Origin: Bufo bufo
Lineage: Eukaryota > Chordata > Amphibia > Anura > Bufonidae
NCBI RefSeq assembly: GCF_905171765.1
Contig: NC_053391.1
Coordinates: forward strand, 186,134,559 to 186,198,558
Length of the DNA stretch: 64,000 nucleotides
Reading direction: 5' to 3'
The stretch's first letter is position 1. Each line of letters starts with the position of its first letter. The notes under the pieces are model-generated. The model had not been told where the DNA came from. It saw only the letters and a list, made by a program, of their open reading frames with translations, and searched no databases. Below are positions 32,290-43,960 of this stretch, piece after piece. The position numbers and the translations under genes are program-made.

Positions 32290-35200
32290 TTTTTATTACA
32301 AAGTCTCATATTCCATTAACTTGTGTCAAAAAATAAAATCTCACATGAACTCACCATACCCCTCACGGAATCCAAATGCGTAAACATTTTTAGACATTTA
32401 TATTCCAGACTACTTCTCACGCTTTAGGGCCCCTAGAATGCCAGGGCAGTATAAATACCCCACATGTGACCCCATTTCGGAAAGAAGACACCCCAAGGTA
32501 TTCGCTGAGGGGCATATTGAGTCCATGAAAGATTGAAATTTTTGTCCCAAGTTACCGGAAAGGGAGACTTTGTGAGAAAAAAATAAATAAATCAATTTCC
32601 GCTAACTTGTGCCAAAAAAAAAAAATTCTATGAACTCGCCATGCCCCTCATTGAATACCTTGGGGTGTCTTATTTCCAAAATGGGGTCACATGTGGGGTA
32701 TTTATACTGCCCTGGCATTTTAGGGGCCCTAAAGCGTGAGAAGAAGTCTGGGATCCAAATGTCTAAAAATGCCCTCATAAAAGGAATGTGGGCCCCTTTG
32801 CGCATCTAGGCTGCAAAAAAATGTCACACATCTGGTATTGCCGTACCCAGGAGAAGTTGGGCAATGTGTTTTGGGGTGTCATTTTACATATACCCATGCT
32901 GGGTGAGATAAATATCTTGGTCAAATGCCAACTTTGTATAAAAAATGGGAAAAGTTGTCTTTTGACGAGATATTTATCTCACCCAGCATGGGTATATGTA
33001 AAAAGACACCCCAAAACACATTGCCCAACTTCTCCTGAATACGGCGATACCACATGTGTGACACTTTTTTGCAGCCTAGGTGGGCAAAGGGGCCCACATT
33101 CCAAAGAGCACCTTTCGGATTTCACAGGTCATTTACCTACTTACCACACATTAGGGCCCCTAGAATGCCAGGGCAGTATAACTACCCCACAAGTGACCCC
33201 ATTTTGGAAAGAAGACACCCCAAGGTATTCCGTGAGGGGCATGGCGAGTTCCTAGAATTTTTTATTTTTTGTCACAAGTTAGCGGAAAATTATGATTTTT
33301 AAAAAAAAAAAATTCTTACAAAGTCTCATATTCCACTAACTTGTGACAAAAAATAAAAACTTCCATGAACTCACTATGCCCATCACGAAATACCTGGGGG
33401 TGTCTTCTTTCTAAAATGGGGTCACTTGTGGGGTAGTTATACTGCCCTGGCATTTTAGGGAACGAATGTGTGAGAAGTGGTTTGAAATCAAAATCTGTAA
33501 AAAATGGCCGGTGAAATCTGAAAGGTGCTCTTTGGAATGTGGGCCCCTTTGCCCACCTAGGCTGAAAAAAAGTGTCACACATCTGGTATTACCGTACTCA
33601 GGAGAAGTTGGGCAATGTGTTTTGGGGTGTCATTTTACATATACCCATGCTGGGTGAGAGAAATATCTTGGCAAAAGACAACTTTTCCCTTTTTTTATAC
33701 AAAGTTGGCATTTGACCGAGATATTTATCTCACCCAGCATGGGTATATGTAAAATGACACCCCAAAACAAATTGCCCAACTTCTCCTGAGTACGGAGATA
33801 CCACATGTGTGACACTTTTTTGCAGCCTAGGTGGGCAAAGAGCACATTCCAAAGAGCACCTTTCGGATTTCACCGGCCATTTTTTACAGATTTTGATTTC
33901 AAACTACTTACCACACATTTGGGCCCCTAGAATGCCAGGGCAGTATAACTACCCCACAAGTGACCCCATTTTGGAAAGAAGACACCCCAAGGTATTCGCT
34001 GATGGGCATAGTGAGTTCATAGAATTTTTTATTTTTTGTCACAAGTTAGTGGAATATGAGACTTTGTAAGAAAAAAAAAAAATATCATCATTTTCCGCTA
34101 ACTTGTGACAAAAAATAAAAAATTTTAGGAACTCGCCATGCCCCTCACGGAATACCTTGGGGTGTCTTCTTTCCAAAATGGGGTCACTTGTGGGGTAGTT
34201 ATACTGCCCTGGCATTCTAGGGGCCCAAATGTGTGGTAAGTAGTTTGAAATCAAAATGTGTAAAAAATGGCCGGTGAAATCCGAAAGGTGCTCTTTGGAA
34301 TGTGGGCCCCTTTGCCCACCTAGGCTGCAAAAAAGTGTCACACATGTGGTATCTCCGTACTCAGGAGAAGTTGGGCAATGTGTTTTGGGGTGTCATTTTA
34401 CATATACCCATGCTGGGTGAGAGAAATATCTTGGCAAAAGACAACTTTTCCCATTTTTTTATACAAAGTTGGCATTTGACCAAGATATTTATCTCACCCA
34501 GCATGGGTATATTTAAAATGACACCCCAAAACACATTGCCCAACTTCTCCTGAGTACGGAGATACCACATGTGTGACACTTTTTTGCAGCCTAGGTGGGC
34601 AAAGAGCACATTCCAAAGAGCACCTTTCGGATTTCACCGGCCATTTTTTACAGATTTTGATTTCAAACTACTTACCACACATTTGGGCCCCTAGAATGCC
34701 AGGGCAGTATAACTACCCCACAAGTGACCCCATTTTGGAAAGAAGACACCCCAAGGTATTCGCTGATGGGCATAGTGAGTTCATAGAATTTTTTATTTTT
34801 TGTCACAAGTTAGTGGAATATGAGACTTTGTAAGAAAAAAAAAATAATCATTTTCCGCTAACTTGTGACAAAAAATAAAAAATTCTAGGAACTCGCCATG
34901 CCCCTCACGGAATACCTTGGGGTGTCTTCTTTCCAAAATGGGGTCACTTGTGGAGTAGTTATACTGCCCTGGCATTCTAGGGGCCCAAATGTGTGGTAAG
35001 TAGTTTGAAATCAAAATCTGTAAAAAATGGCCGGTGAAATCCGAAAGGTGCTCTTTGGAATGTGGGCCGCTTTGCCCACCCAGGCTCCAAAAAAGTGTCA
35101 CACATGTGGTATCTCCGTACTCAGGAGAAGTTGGGCAATGTGTTTTGGGGTGTCATTTTAGATATACCCATGCTGGGTGAGAGAAATATCTTGGCAAAAG

Positions 35201-35720
35201 ACAACTTTTCCCATTTTTTTAATACAAAGTTGGCATTTGACCAAGATATTTCTCTCACCCAGCATGGGTATATGTAAAATGACACCCCAAAACACATTGC
35301 CCAACTTCTCCTGAGTACGGAGATACCACATGTGTGACACTTTTTTGCAGCCTAGGTGGGCAAAGGGGCCCACATTCCAAAGAGCACCTTTTGGATTTCA
35401 CCGGCCATTTTTTACAGATTTTGATTTCAAACTACTTACCACACATTTGGGCCCCTAGAATGCCAGGGCAGTATAACTACCCCACAAGTGACCCCATTTT
35501 GGAAAGAAGACACCCCAAGGTATTCGCTGATGGGCATAGTGAGTTCATAGAATTTTTTTTTTTTTGCCACAAGTTAGTGGAATATGAGACTTTGTAAGAA
35601 AAAAAAATAAAAATCATCATTTTCCGCTAACTTGTGACAAAAAATAAAAAGTTCTATGAACTCACTATGCCCATCAGCGAATAACTTAGGGTGTCTACTT
35701 TCCGAAATTGGTGTCATTTG
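32290..35720. repeat. Array of ~764-bp palindromic units
   Basis: The landmark ATTTTGGAAAGAAGACACCC occurs on the plus strand at 33201, 33968, 34732 and 35496 (767, 764 and 764 bp apart). Its inverse occurs between them near 32654, 33392, 34152, 34915 and 35680. Every unit is a head-to-head pair of arms separated by GGGCAATGTGTTTTGGGGTG-type sequence and its mirror. Frames of 80-100 codons recur in each arm because the copies are similar. No start context, codon bias or known domain supports a protein. Confidence 0.93.
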
Positions 35721-36437
35721 TGGGGTGTTTGTACTGTCTGGCCATTGTAGAACCTCAGGAAACATGACAGGTGCTCAGAAAGTCAGAGCTGCTTCAAAAA
35801 GCGGAAATTCACATTTTTGTACCATAGTTTGTAAACGCTATAACTTTTACCCAAACCATTTTTTTTTACCCAAACATTTTTTTTTTTATCAAAGACATGT
35901 AGAACAATAAATTTAGAGAAAAATTTATATATGGATGTCGTTTTTTTTGCAAAATTTTACAACTGAAAGTGAAAAATGACATTTTTTTGCAAAAAAATCG
36001 TTAAATTTCGATTAATAACAAAAAAAGTTAAAATGTCAGCAGCAATGAAATACCACCAAATGAAAGCTCTATTAGTGAGAAGAAAAGGAGGTAAAATTCA
36101 TTTGGGTGGTAAGTTGCATGACCGAGCAATAAACGGTGAAAGTAGGGTAGGTCAGAAGTGTAAAAAGTGGCCTGGTCATTAAGGGTGTTTAAGCTAGGGG
36201 GGCTGAAGTGGTTAAATAGCCTCAGCCATCTTGGATTCAGCCATTTTCCAGTGTACTTAGTGCAGGGAGAGACGTTAGCAGGCGTTAGGGACAGTGCTAG
36301 GAAAGACTTGAAAACTTATATTTTGCTCAATAGAAGTTCATGGAATGAGCATTAGAAGTGTAGGGAAAGGATAGGGAGGAATTTTTCCACAGTATTGAAG
36401 CAGAACAGGGTTCAAAAGGGTGTTTACATCCTGGGTA

Positions 36438-36880
36438 AGGCCTCATGCACACGACCTTTGTTTTATTCCGTGTCCGGTGTTCCGTTTTTCGTGATTTTCT
36501 GCGGACCCATTGACTTTCAATGGGTCCGTTGAAAACTCGGCTAATGCACCGTTTGTCATCCGCGTCCGTGATCCGTGGTTCCAGTCCGTCAAAAAAATAT
36601 AACCTGTCCTATTTTTTTCACGGAAAATGGTTCGCGGACCCATTCAAGTCAATGGGACCGTGAAAAAACGCGGAGGCACACAAGATTGTCATGCGTGTCC
36701 GCGTCCGTTTTTTTGCTATCATTTGCATGGCAAACTTGACTTTTTTTGACTTTCCTTCATGTCTGGTGATCCTCCAAAAATAAAGGAAGACACACGGAAA
36801 CAAAAACGGAAACAGATCACGGAACAACGGAACCCCATTTTGCGGAATGGAACACAACAACGGTCGTGTGCATGAGGCCT
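36438..36880. mobile_element. CACACG-type palindromic MITE (443 bp)
   Basis: AGGCCTCATGCACACGACCT at the left, ACGGTCGTGTGCATGAGGCC at the right. The interior is a foldback of TCCGT/ACGGA words. It splits the outer repeat between TACATCCTGGG and TATAGGAACAATCC. Confidence 0.88.
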
Positions 36881-39554
36881 TATAGGAACAATCCTATTAC
36901 AGCTTGCAGCACTGACCTGCAGATCCAAATTGCCATTATACTGCTGCTAATTTAAGATTTGCAATACCTTTGTAATTTCAGAAAACCGTTCTTGTTATTG
37001 GAGTCTTATTAGCCCTTGTGCGGTGCAGTTATATATATGTTCTAAATCCTTTTTTTGTCGTGTATTAGTGGGGGGAAAAAATGGGGGCTTATTAGCCATT
37101 GTGTGTTGAAGTGAGAAAATGACAGCCCTTTTTGGCGTGTATTAGTGTAAAAAAAAATAATTCACCATTAACGGCCACAGTTATGTGTTCTAAAGCTTTT
37201 TTTAAGCGTATATTAATGGGGAAAAGAAAACGGGCTTATTAGCCGTTGTCTGGTGAAGTGGGAAAATTACAGCTCTTTTTGGCGTGTATTAATGCAAAAA
37301 AAAAAAGTATTATTTGCCGTTCACTGTCGCAGTTATATGTTCTAAAGTCTTTTTTTGGCGTGTATTAGTGGGGAAAAAGATAAAGGGCTTATTAGCCATT
37401 GTGTGGTGAAGTGAGAAAATTAAAGCCCTTTTTGGCATGTATTAGTGGCAAAAAAAACTATTATTTGCCGTTCACTGCAACAGTTATATGTTCTAAAGTC
37501 CTTTTTGGCGTGTATTTGTGGGGAAAAAGAAAAAGGGCTTATTAGCCGTTGTGTGGTGAAGTGATAAAATTAATGCCCTTTTTGCCGTGTATTAGTGGCA
37601 AAAAAACTTTACTTGCCGTTCACGGCCACAGTTATATGTTCTAAAGTCTTTTTTGGCGTATATTAGTGGGAAAAAATAATAGGGCTTATTAACCGTTGTG
37701 TGGTGAAGTAGGAAAATTACAGCCCTTTTTGGCATGTATTAGTGGCAAGGATTATTTGCCGTTCACGGCCGCAGTTATATGTTCTAAAGCCCTTTTTGGC
37801 GTGAATTTGTGGGGAAAAAGAAAAAGGGCTTTGTGTGGTCAAGTGAAAAAATTACAGCCCTTTTTGGTGTGTATTAGTGGCAAAAAATAAAATATTCGCC
37901 ATTCACGGCCACAGTTGTATGTTCTAAAGTCTTTTTTTGGCATGTATTAGTGGGGAAAAAGAAAAAGAGCTTATTAGCCATTGTGTGGTGAAGTGAGGAA
38001 ATTAAAGCCCTTTTTGGAGTGTATTAGTGGCAAAAAAAAACTTTACTTGCCGTTCACAGCCGCAGTTATATGTTCTAAAGCCTTTTTTTTGGCATGTAGT
38101 AGTGTGGGAAAAGAAAAAGGGCTTATTAGCTGTTGTATGGTGATGTGGGAAAATTACAGCCCTTTTTGACTTGTATTAGTGGCAAAAAAACACTTTTTGA
38201 GTTGTTCACTGCCGCAGTTATATGTTCTAAAGCCTTTTTTGGCGTGTATTAGAGGCAAAAAATAAAATATTCGCTGTTCACGGCCACAGTTATATGTTCT
38301 AAAGCCTTTTTTGGCGTGTATTAGTGGGAAAAAGTAACAGGGCTTATTAGCCGTTGTGTGGTGAAGTGGGAAAATTACAGCCCTTTTTGGTGTGTATTAG
38401 TGGCAAAAAAAACTTATTTGCCGTTCATGGTCGCAGTTATATGTTTTAAAGCCTTTTTTTGGCGTGCATTAGTGGGGAAAAATAAAAAGGCTTATTAGCC
38501 ATTGTGTGATGAAGTGGGAAAGTTAGCCCTTTCTGGCATGTACTAGTGGCAAAAAATAAGTATTATTTGCCGTTCATAGCCGCAGTTATATGTTCTAAAG
38601 CCTTTTTTTTTTTTGCGTGTAGTGGTGTGGGAAAAGAAAAAGGGCTTACTAGCCATTGTCTGGTGATGTGGGAAAATTACAGCCCTTTTTGGCTTGTATT
38701 AGTGACAAAAAAAACTTTTTTTGTCGTTCACTGCCGCAGTTATATGTTCTAAAGCCTTTTTTTGGCGTGTAGTAGTGCGGAAAAAGGGCTTATTAGCCAT
38801 TGTGTGGTAAAGTGAAAAAATGAGAGCCCTTTTTGGCGTCTATTAGTGGCGGAAAAAAAACTTTGCAGTTCACGGCCGCAGTTATATGTTCTAAAGCCTT
38901 TTTTTGGCGGGTATTATTGGGAAAAAAGAAAAAGTAATTATTAGCCATTGTGTGGTAAAGTGGGAAAATTACAGCCCTTTTTGTCGTGTATTAGTGGCAA
39001 AAAAAAGAATTATTTGCCGTTCACGGCCGCAGTTATATGTTCTAAAGCCCTTTTTGGCGTGTATTAGTGGCAAAAAAAACAACTTTATTTGCCGTTCATG
39101 GCCACAGTTACATGTTCTAAAGCCTTTTTTGGCGTGTATTAGTGGGGAAAAAGAAAAAGGGCTTATTAGCCGTTGTGTGGTGAAGTCGGAAAATGAAAGC
39201 ACTTTTTGACATGTATTAGTGGCAAAAAAAAGTATTATTTGCCGTTCACGGCCACGGTTATATGTTCTAAAGCCCTTTTTGGCGTGTATTATTGGGGGGA
39301 GAGGCTTATTAGTCGTTGTGTGGTGAAGTGAGAAAATAACAGCCCTTTTTGGCGTGTATTAATCGCACAAAAACTATATTATTTGTTATATGTTTTAAAG
39401 CCTTTTTTTGGCGTGTAGTAGTGGGGGGAAAGAAAAAGGGCTTATTAGCCATTGTATGATGATGTAGGAAAATTACAGCCATTTTTGGCATGTATTAGTG
39501 GCAAAAAAAAAATACTTTATTTGCCGTTCACGGCCGCAGTTATATGTTCTAAAG

Positions 39555-40740
39555 CAGGGGTGGCCAACCCGTGGCTCGCGAGCCACATGCGGCTCCTCGC
39601 ACCTTTATTTGCGGCTCGCAGAGGAGCGTGCTCTCCTCTACATATGCGGCTCGCAGGGGAGCGGGGCAGCTATTCCTGTACTAGGGATGTCACTCGCAGT
39701 TATCAAAATATCAGAAGCACAGGGGAGAAGGTAGAAGAAAGCAGTCCCCTCCTCCCCCCTGTGCTGCTGCCGCTGCCACCAATGAGGACACAGAGGGGAG
39801 GAGGAGGGAAGGGGCTGTGGCCACTGCCACCAATGAAGTTAACTCACTCATTTATTCAAATACAGGAGGCGGGTGCTGGCTGCAGAATCATATAACCCGC
39901 ACGCGACCTCTATGAGAGGTAGCTGAGATCAGAGGCAGTTAACCCGTTAGGAGCCGCACCTGAGGGGTTAACTGCCGGGGATCGCAGCGCCGTCATAGAG
40001 GCCAGGTGTCGGCTATGTGATTCTGCCGACACCCGCCTCCTGTATCTGTATTAAAGGTCAATTGTCATTGGTGGAGCAGTGCATCTGAGCATAGGGCAGT
40101 CATCTGAGCATGGTCGGTCATCTGAGCATGGGCGGTCATCTGAGCATAGGGCAGTCATCTGAGCATGGGCGGTCATCTGACCATGGGGTGTCAACTGAGC
40201 ATGGGGTGTCATCTGAGCATAGGGCAGTCATCTGAGCATGGGCGGTCATCTGAGCATAGGGCAGTCATCTGAGCATAGGGCAGTCATCTGAGCATGGGCG
40301 GTTATCTGAGCATAGGGCAGTCATCTGAGCATGGGCGGTCATCTGAGCATGGGCGGTCATCTGAGCATGGACGGTCATCTGAGCATAGGGCGGTCATCTG
40401 AGCATAGGGCGGTCATCTGAGCATAGGGCAGTCATCTGAGTATGGACGGTCATCTGAGCATAGGGCAGTCATCTGAGCATGGGTGGTCATCTGAGCATAG
40501 GGCAGTCATCTGAGCATGAGGGTGTCATCAGAGAAATCTTGAAGCACATTGTGAAAAACAAAGATTGCCAGAAGTCTCAACTACATTACAGGTAGGAAAG
40601 ATGGTTTAAATGTTTGATAACTCAATTACCGTAATACTGTTGTGTGCACGCATATTTGTGTAAATGTATAGCTTGTTGCTCCTGGCAGTCATATGTTTTT
40701 TTTTTCTGGCTCTTTGTGTCTGTAAGGTTGTCCACCCTTG
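39555..40740. mobile_element. Non-autonomous hAT element with perfect 8-bp duplication
   Basis: It starts CAGGGGTGGCCAACCCGTGG and ends AGGTTGTCCACCCTTG. Both flanks read TTCTAAAG (39547-39554 and 40741-40748), a sequence belonging to the interrupted satellite. No transposase is encoded. The interior has GTGGCTCGCGAGCCAC and a minisatellite at 40085-40520. Confidence 0.95.
40085..40520. repeat. ~20-bp minisatellite in the hAT element
   Basis: Units read CATCTGAGCATAGGGCAGT or CATCTGAGCATGGGCGGT, 18-20 bp each, more than 20 copies, with two interleaved variants (AGGGCAGT and GGGCGGT). Confidence 0.95.
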
Positions 40741-41052
40741 TTCTAAAGCCTTTTTTTGGCGTGTAGTAGTAAGGAAAAAGAAAAACGGCTTAATAGCCGT
40801 TGTGTGGTGAAGGGAGAAAATTAAAGCCCATTTTGGCGTGTATTAGTGGGGAAAAAAAACTTTATTTGCTGTTCACAGCCGCAGTTATATGTTCTAAAGC
40901 CTTTTTTTTGGCGTGTATTAGTTGGTAAAAAGAAAAAGGGCTTTTTAGCCATTGTGTGGTGAAGTGAGAAAATTACAGCCCTTTTTGGCGTGTATTAGCG
41001 GCAAAAAAAAACTTTACTTGCCGTTCACGGTCACAGTTATATATTCTAAAGC

Positions 41053-41226
41053 TGGCATGCTCAATCTGCGGCCCTCCAACTGTTGCAAAACTACAACTTC
41101 TATTATTCCTGGACAGCCTAAAGCTATCAGCCTATAGAAGAGCATGGTGGGAGTTGTAGTTTTACAACAGCTGGAGGGCCGCCCTAGAAGGCCGCCCAAC
41201 AGCTGGAGGGCTGCCCTGCATCCTTT
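41053..41226. mobile_element. hAT-like MITE with TACAACT hairpin
   Basis: The interior GCAAAACTACAACTTCTATT is mirrored by GGGAGTTGTAGTTTTACAAC, as in the MITE at 21040-21186. GCTGGAGGGCCGCC and GCTGGAGGGCTGCC form a short direct repeat at the right. Flanking duplication unclear. Confidence 0.65.
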
Positions 41227-41360
41227 CAACAAGCTTTATTAAATGCCCGAACATCGAACTCGAACACAAACTTTTCCGGCAAAGTTCGGGTTTGGGTACC
41301 AAAAATCGTAAAGTTCGGTACGGACCCTAACTTTACAGTTCAGGTTCGCTCAACACTAGT

Positions 41361-41699
41361 TGAAGACTGAAACCCAACTAAGCATCCACCACTCAACATC
41401 GCCCCCATATATTCTGTATTAGGGATAGGTAAGAATCTGACTTCCCATTATATAAGTCCATCATGAGGGAGTCTATCCAATAGGGATAGGTTGTCTCCAA
41501 AGTGGTGAAACAACCAACAGGTACAATAGGACAGATTGTAGAACCTACTTAGATTGGGGACAGCGTTAGGCCAATTGAAATGGCTTCAAAGGGGGGACTG
41601 ATAGAGATGTGGATATCATTCTTGATTAAGTAAGATGGTCCCCATATCCTCCAGATCTCAGCTAACGCCTTTTTAACTTAAGTTCCAAGAGGACCCTCC
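41361..41699. other. No recognised features
   Basis: Sequence between the composite repeat and a possible LTR. No coding or repeat signal was recognised. Confidence 0.35.
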
Positions 41700-41970
41700 T
41701 CCCTGATGTGTCATGTATGACGTATGCTGTACTGCTGCTAGTGTGAAGCCATTACAATATGGCGCTTGCACTTAGATGTTTACCAATGCGCAGATGCCAA
41801 GTGTTATCTCTTCTCTTGTTTTGGTATTTTAGCCAATGTAACAATGCCACGAGCCTCAGGGGGCATGCCCCCTCTGATGTACTTATAAAAACTGTATAAC
41901 TTCCTGTAATAAAGGGAAAAAATACTGCTTTGACCCTTGCCTGGTGTCAGTGTGGGTTCTTCCATGCATG
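41700..41970 (+). other. Possible solo LTR of a retrovirus-like element
   Basis: The order of signals resembles an LTR. It starts TGTCATGTATGACG near 41708, then has TATA-like TTATAAAAACTG (41882 on). A polyadenylation signal AATAAAG follows about 30 bp further on, then a CTTTGACCCTTGCCTGGTGT segment before TTCTTCCA. Spacing fits short U3-R-U5 order. No flanking duplication, primer-binding site or internal genes were found, so this could be chance or an old solo LTR. Confidence 0.35.
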
Positions 41971-42220
41971 TAAAATCCTAGGATCAAACCAATTTGGAGC
42001 AGTAGAGCAAACGTAATTAGCCCTGATTGAGGGCATCTTTAACAGAGTACTGTGTACACTTCTGGGCTCCTGCAAACAAGGCAGACATAGCAGAGCTGGA
42101 TCATAGGAGGGCAACTAAAGTAATAACTGGAATGGGGGAATACTGTACCCTGAAAGATTATCAAAATTAGGGTTATTCACTTTAGAAAAAAGACGACTGA
42201 GTAGAGATCTAATAACTATG

Positions 42221-42684
42221 GGCCAGATTTATCATTAGCTCAGGTCAGAATAATGGAGTGAAAAAGTCCCCAAAAAAGTCCCAAACACTAAAACTGCGCA
42301 CAAATTTGCGACTTTTTTCTGCTCTGCACTATGCTCGCCAGTTTTCTGAAAGTGGGCGTGTTTTCTTATGTAAATGAATCTCTAGACAGATTTACTATTG
42401 GGACTATTTAAAAGGTCACAAAAAAGTCGTAATTTCACTCCAGTGAGGACCATGCTTATCTTATGAGACTTTTTAATAGAACATGCGACTTTTTCATAAA
42501 AACGTGCGACTTTTTCGTATAGATGTGCGACTTTTGTAAAGCTGCTTACTGACGGATAAACTGCTACCGTCAAACCACATTTATTACAGTCTTAAAGGGC
42601 CGATCATAAATCTGACTTGGCTAAAACTGACTTTAGCCATATGTTAAAGTGGAGTGAGCTGTCAGAGTAATGATAAATCTGGCC
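42221..42684. mobile_element. MITE inside the CR1 fragment
   Basis: GGCCAGATTTATCATTAGCT at the left is mirrored by AATGATAAATCTGGCC at the right. CTATG stands on both sides (42216-42220 and 42685-42689), and removing the insert restores the LINE sequence seen near 3440-3490 on the minus strand. The interior repeats CGACTTTTT words. Superfamily undetermined; a TA target inside CTATG is also possible. Confidence 0.85.
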
Positions 42685-42689
42685 CTATG

Positions 42690-42953
42690 TATAAATATAT
42701 CAGGGGTCAGTACAAAGATCTCTCCCATCATATATTTATCCCCAGGACTGTGACTGTGACAAGGGGACATCCTCTGCATCTGGAGGAAAGAAGGTTTGTA
42801 CACAAACATAGAAGAGGATTCTTTACGGTAAGAGCAGTGAGACTATGGAACTCTCTGCCTGAGGAGGTGGTGATGGTGAGTTCACTAAAAGAGTTCAAGA
42901 GGGGCCTGGATGTTTTTCTGGAGTGTAATAATATTACAGGCTATAGCTACTAG
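42690..42953 (+). pseudogene. CR1 reverse transcriptase C-terminal remnant
   Basis: About 88 codons from MYKYIRGQYKDL to ITGYSY followed by a stop. It carries the CR1 C-terminal block VRAVRLWNSLPEEVVMVSSL. The start codon of the longer frame (42654) lies in the MITE and is fortuitous. Confidence 0.8.
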
Positions 42954-43156
42954 AGAGGGGTCGTTGATCCAGGGAGTTATTCTGATTGCCTAATTGGAGT
43001 CGGGAAGGTATTTTTTCCCCCTAAGTGGGGAAAATTGGCTTCTACCTCACAGTTTTTTTTTTCCTTCCTCTGGATCAACTTGCAGGATAACAGGCTGATT
43101 GCTGAACTGGATGGACAGATGTCTTTTTTCGGCCTTATAAACTATAAACTATGTTA

Positions 43157-43614
43157 GTGGTCTCAGAATCTGCTGGCTATAATAGAAACTAGAGATGAGC
43201 GAAGTTTTGAAAAATTATTGCCTAAACATATTCATCTCACTTGGTGACCCAATCTCAGTATGAAGGTTTGGAAGTTAAAGAGGACTTTTCACTGATCCTG
43301 ACATTGTGAACTAAGTATCATGACATATACAGCGGTGCCCAGGGATCTCACTGCACTTACTATTATCCCTGGGCGCCGCTCCGTTCTCCCGTTATGTCCT
43401 CCGGTATGTTCGGGGACTTGGTTATAGTAGGCGGAGATTTAGGGGACTTGGTTATAGTAGGCGGAGTCTGACCTTGTTCTGCTGGGCGTCTCCTTCTCCT
43501 AGGCTGTAGCGCTGGCCAATTGCAGCGCAGAGCTCACAGCCTGGGAGTTTTTTTCTTGGCTTACAAATTCTGATTAAATACTGAAGTAAAATACTGACTG
43601 TCTGAAAGAGGCCT
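43157..43614. other. Spacer with a short tandem duplication
   Basis: AGGGGACTTGGTTATAGTAG-type sequence occurs twice in tandem near 43410-43470. AGAGATGAGCGAAG near 43191 is a fragment of the GAGCGAA family. Nothing else was identified. Confidence 0.4.
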
Positions 43615-43960
43615 TAGGGTGGGTTTTCACTAACGAATGGTTATACTAGTCCGTTATAGGTTCCGTCTATAACGGAATATAACGGCCAGACGGAATGCAA
43701 AATGGAAGCCTTTAAGAGGCATTCTGTTTTGCTTCGTCCTAATAGAAGTCTATGGGCAAGTATAACGGATCCGTCTGGTTTCTATTATGCAGGACGGAAA
43801 CATTATTCGGACGGAACAAAACGGAATGCTCTTAATGGCTGCCGTTTGGCATTCTGTCTGCCCATTCCGTTATAAACACACCCTGCGAACACACCCGTTT
43901 TGCATTCTGTCTGGCCATTCCGTTATATTCTGTTATAAACACACCTGCGAACACACCCTA
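43615..43960. mobile_element. MITE, TAGGGTGNGTT termini
   Basis: TAGGGTGGGTTTTCAC at the left; GCGAACACACCCTA at the right reads TAGGGTGTGTTCGC inwards. The interior has multiple CCGTTATA / TATAACGG inverted words. Confidence 0.7.

Larger units (their letters stand above)
30056..36215. mobile_element. 6.2-kb TTAA-bounded element carrying two satellite arrays
   Basis: The left end TTAACCACCTCCGGACCGCC (30056) and right end, read inwards, TTAACCACTTCAGCCCCCCT (36215) agree with the other TTAA elements. The interior has a GC-rich hairpin leader (30060-30290), a ten-unit array of about 193 bp (30471-32250), an array of about 764-bp palindromic units (32290-35720) and an AT-rich tail (35720-36200). 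No transposase is encoded. Size is due to array growth. Confidence 0.75.
36970..41052. repeat. ~150-bp satellite array made of two ~75-bp halves
   Basis: CAGTTATATGTTCTAAAG marks units near 37331, 37482, 37629, 37773, 37913, 38064, 38216, 38288, 38434, 38584, 38739, 38880, 39029, 39106 and 39257. Typical spacing is 140-155 bp, with two gaps of 72 and 77 bp. Each unit holds two related halves, both with CCTTTTTGGCGTGTATTAGTGG. The array is interrupted by a hAT element at 39555-40740 and resumes to 41052. No coding function is apparent. Confidence 0.93.
29826..41357. mobile_element. Composite outer repeat with GAGCGAA / TTCGCTC ends
   Basis: The left end (GGATGAGCGAATCGAAGCTG at 29829) and right end (CAGGTTCGCTCAACACTAG near 41340-41357) are the two ends of a GAGCGAA-type repeat. 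Left flank TGTCACAGCCCTTTAA (to 30059) joins sensibly to AATAGCCTCAGCCATCTTGG (36214 on) if the TTAA element is removed. The outer element then continues through an approximately 150-bp satellite array. Removing the inserts at 30056-36215, 36438-36880, 39555-40740 and 41053-41226 leaves about 3.6 kb. No 8-bp duplication was found at the outer ends, so treating the two ends as one element is inference. Confidence 0.55.
42040..43156 (+). mobile_element. CR1-clade LINE 3' fragment split by a MITE
   Basis: The plus-strand sequence from ACAGAGTACTGTGTACACTT to ATTCACTTTAGAAAAAAGAC corresponds to the RT C-terminal region of the fragment at 3008-4212. After the MITE, 42690-42953 encodes TVTRGHPLHLEERRFVHKHR and continues to ITGYSY. 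The 3' UTR then runs to TCGGCCTTATAAACTATAAA near 43140. Several stops in the first part mark it as dead. Confidence 0.85.

Noticed and set aside
33054..35597. Recurring frames of 80-100 codons (CSLGGQRGPHSKEHLSDF) as a gene family
   Set aside because: They occur once per arm of a satellite on both strands, have no known domain, and their similarity is explained by array homogenisation. Kept only as a test in the findings.
39452..39895. 147-codon plus-strand frame
   Set aside because: It spans the join of satellite and hAT element, so it is chimeric and fortuitous.
40085..40520. Short regular repeats as CRISPR or coding repeats
   Set aside because: Contiguous 18-20 bp units without spacers; a minisatellite.
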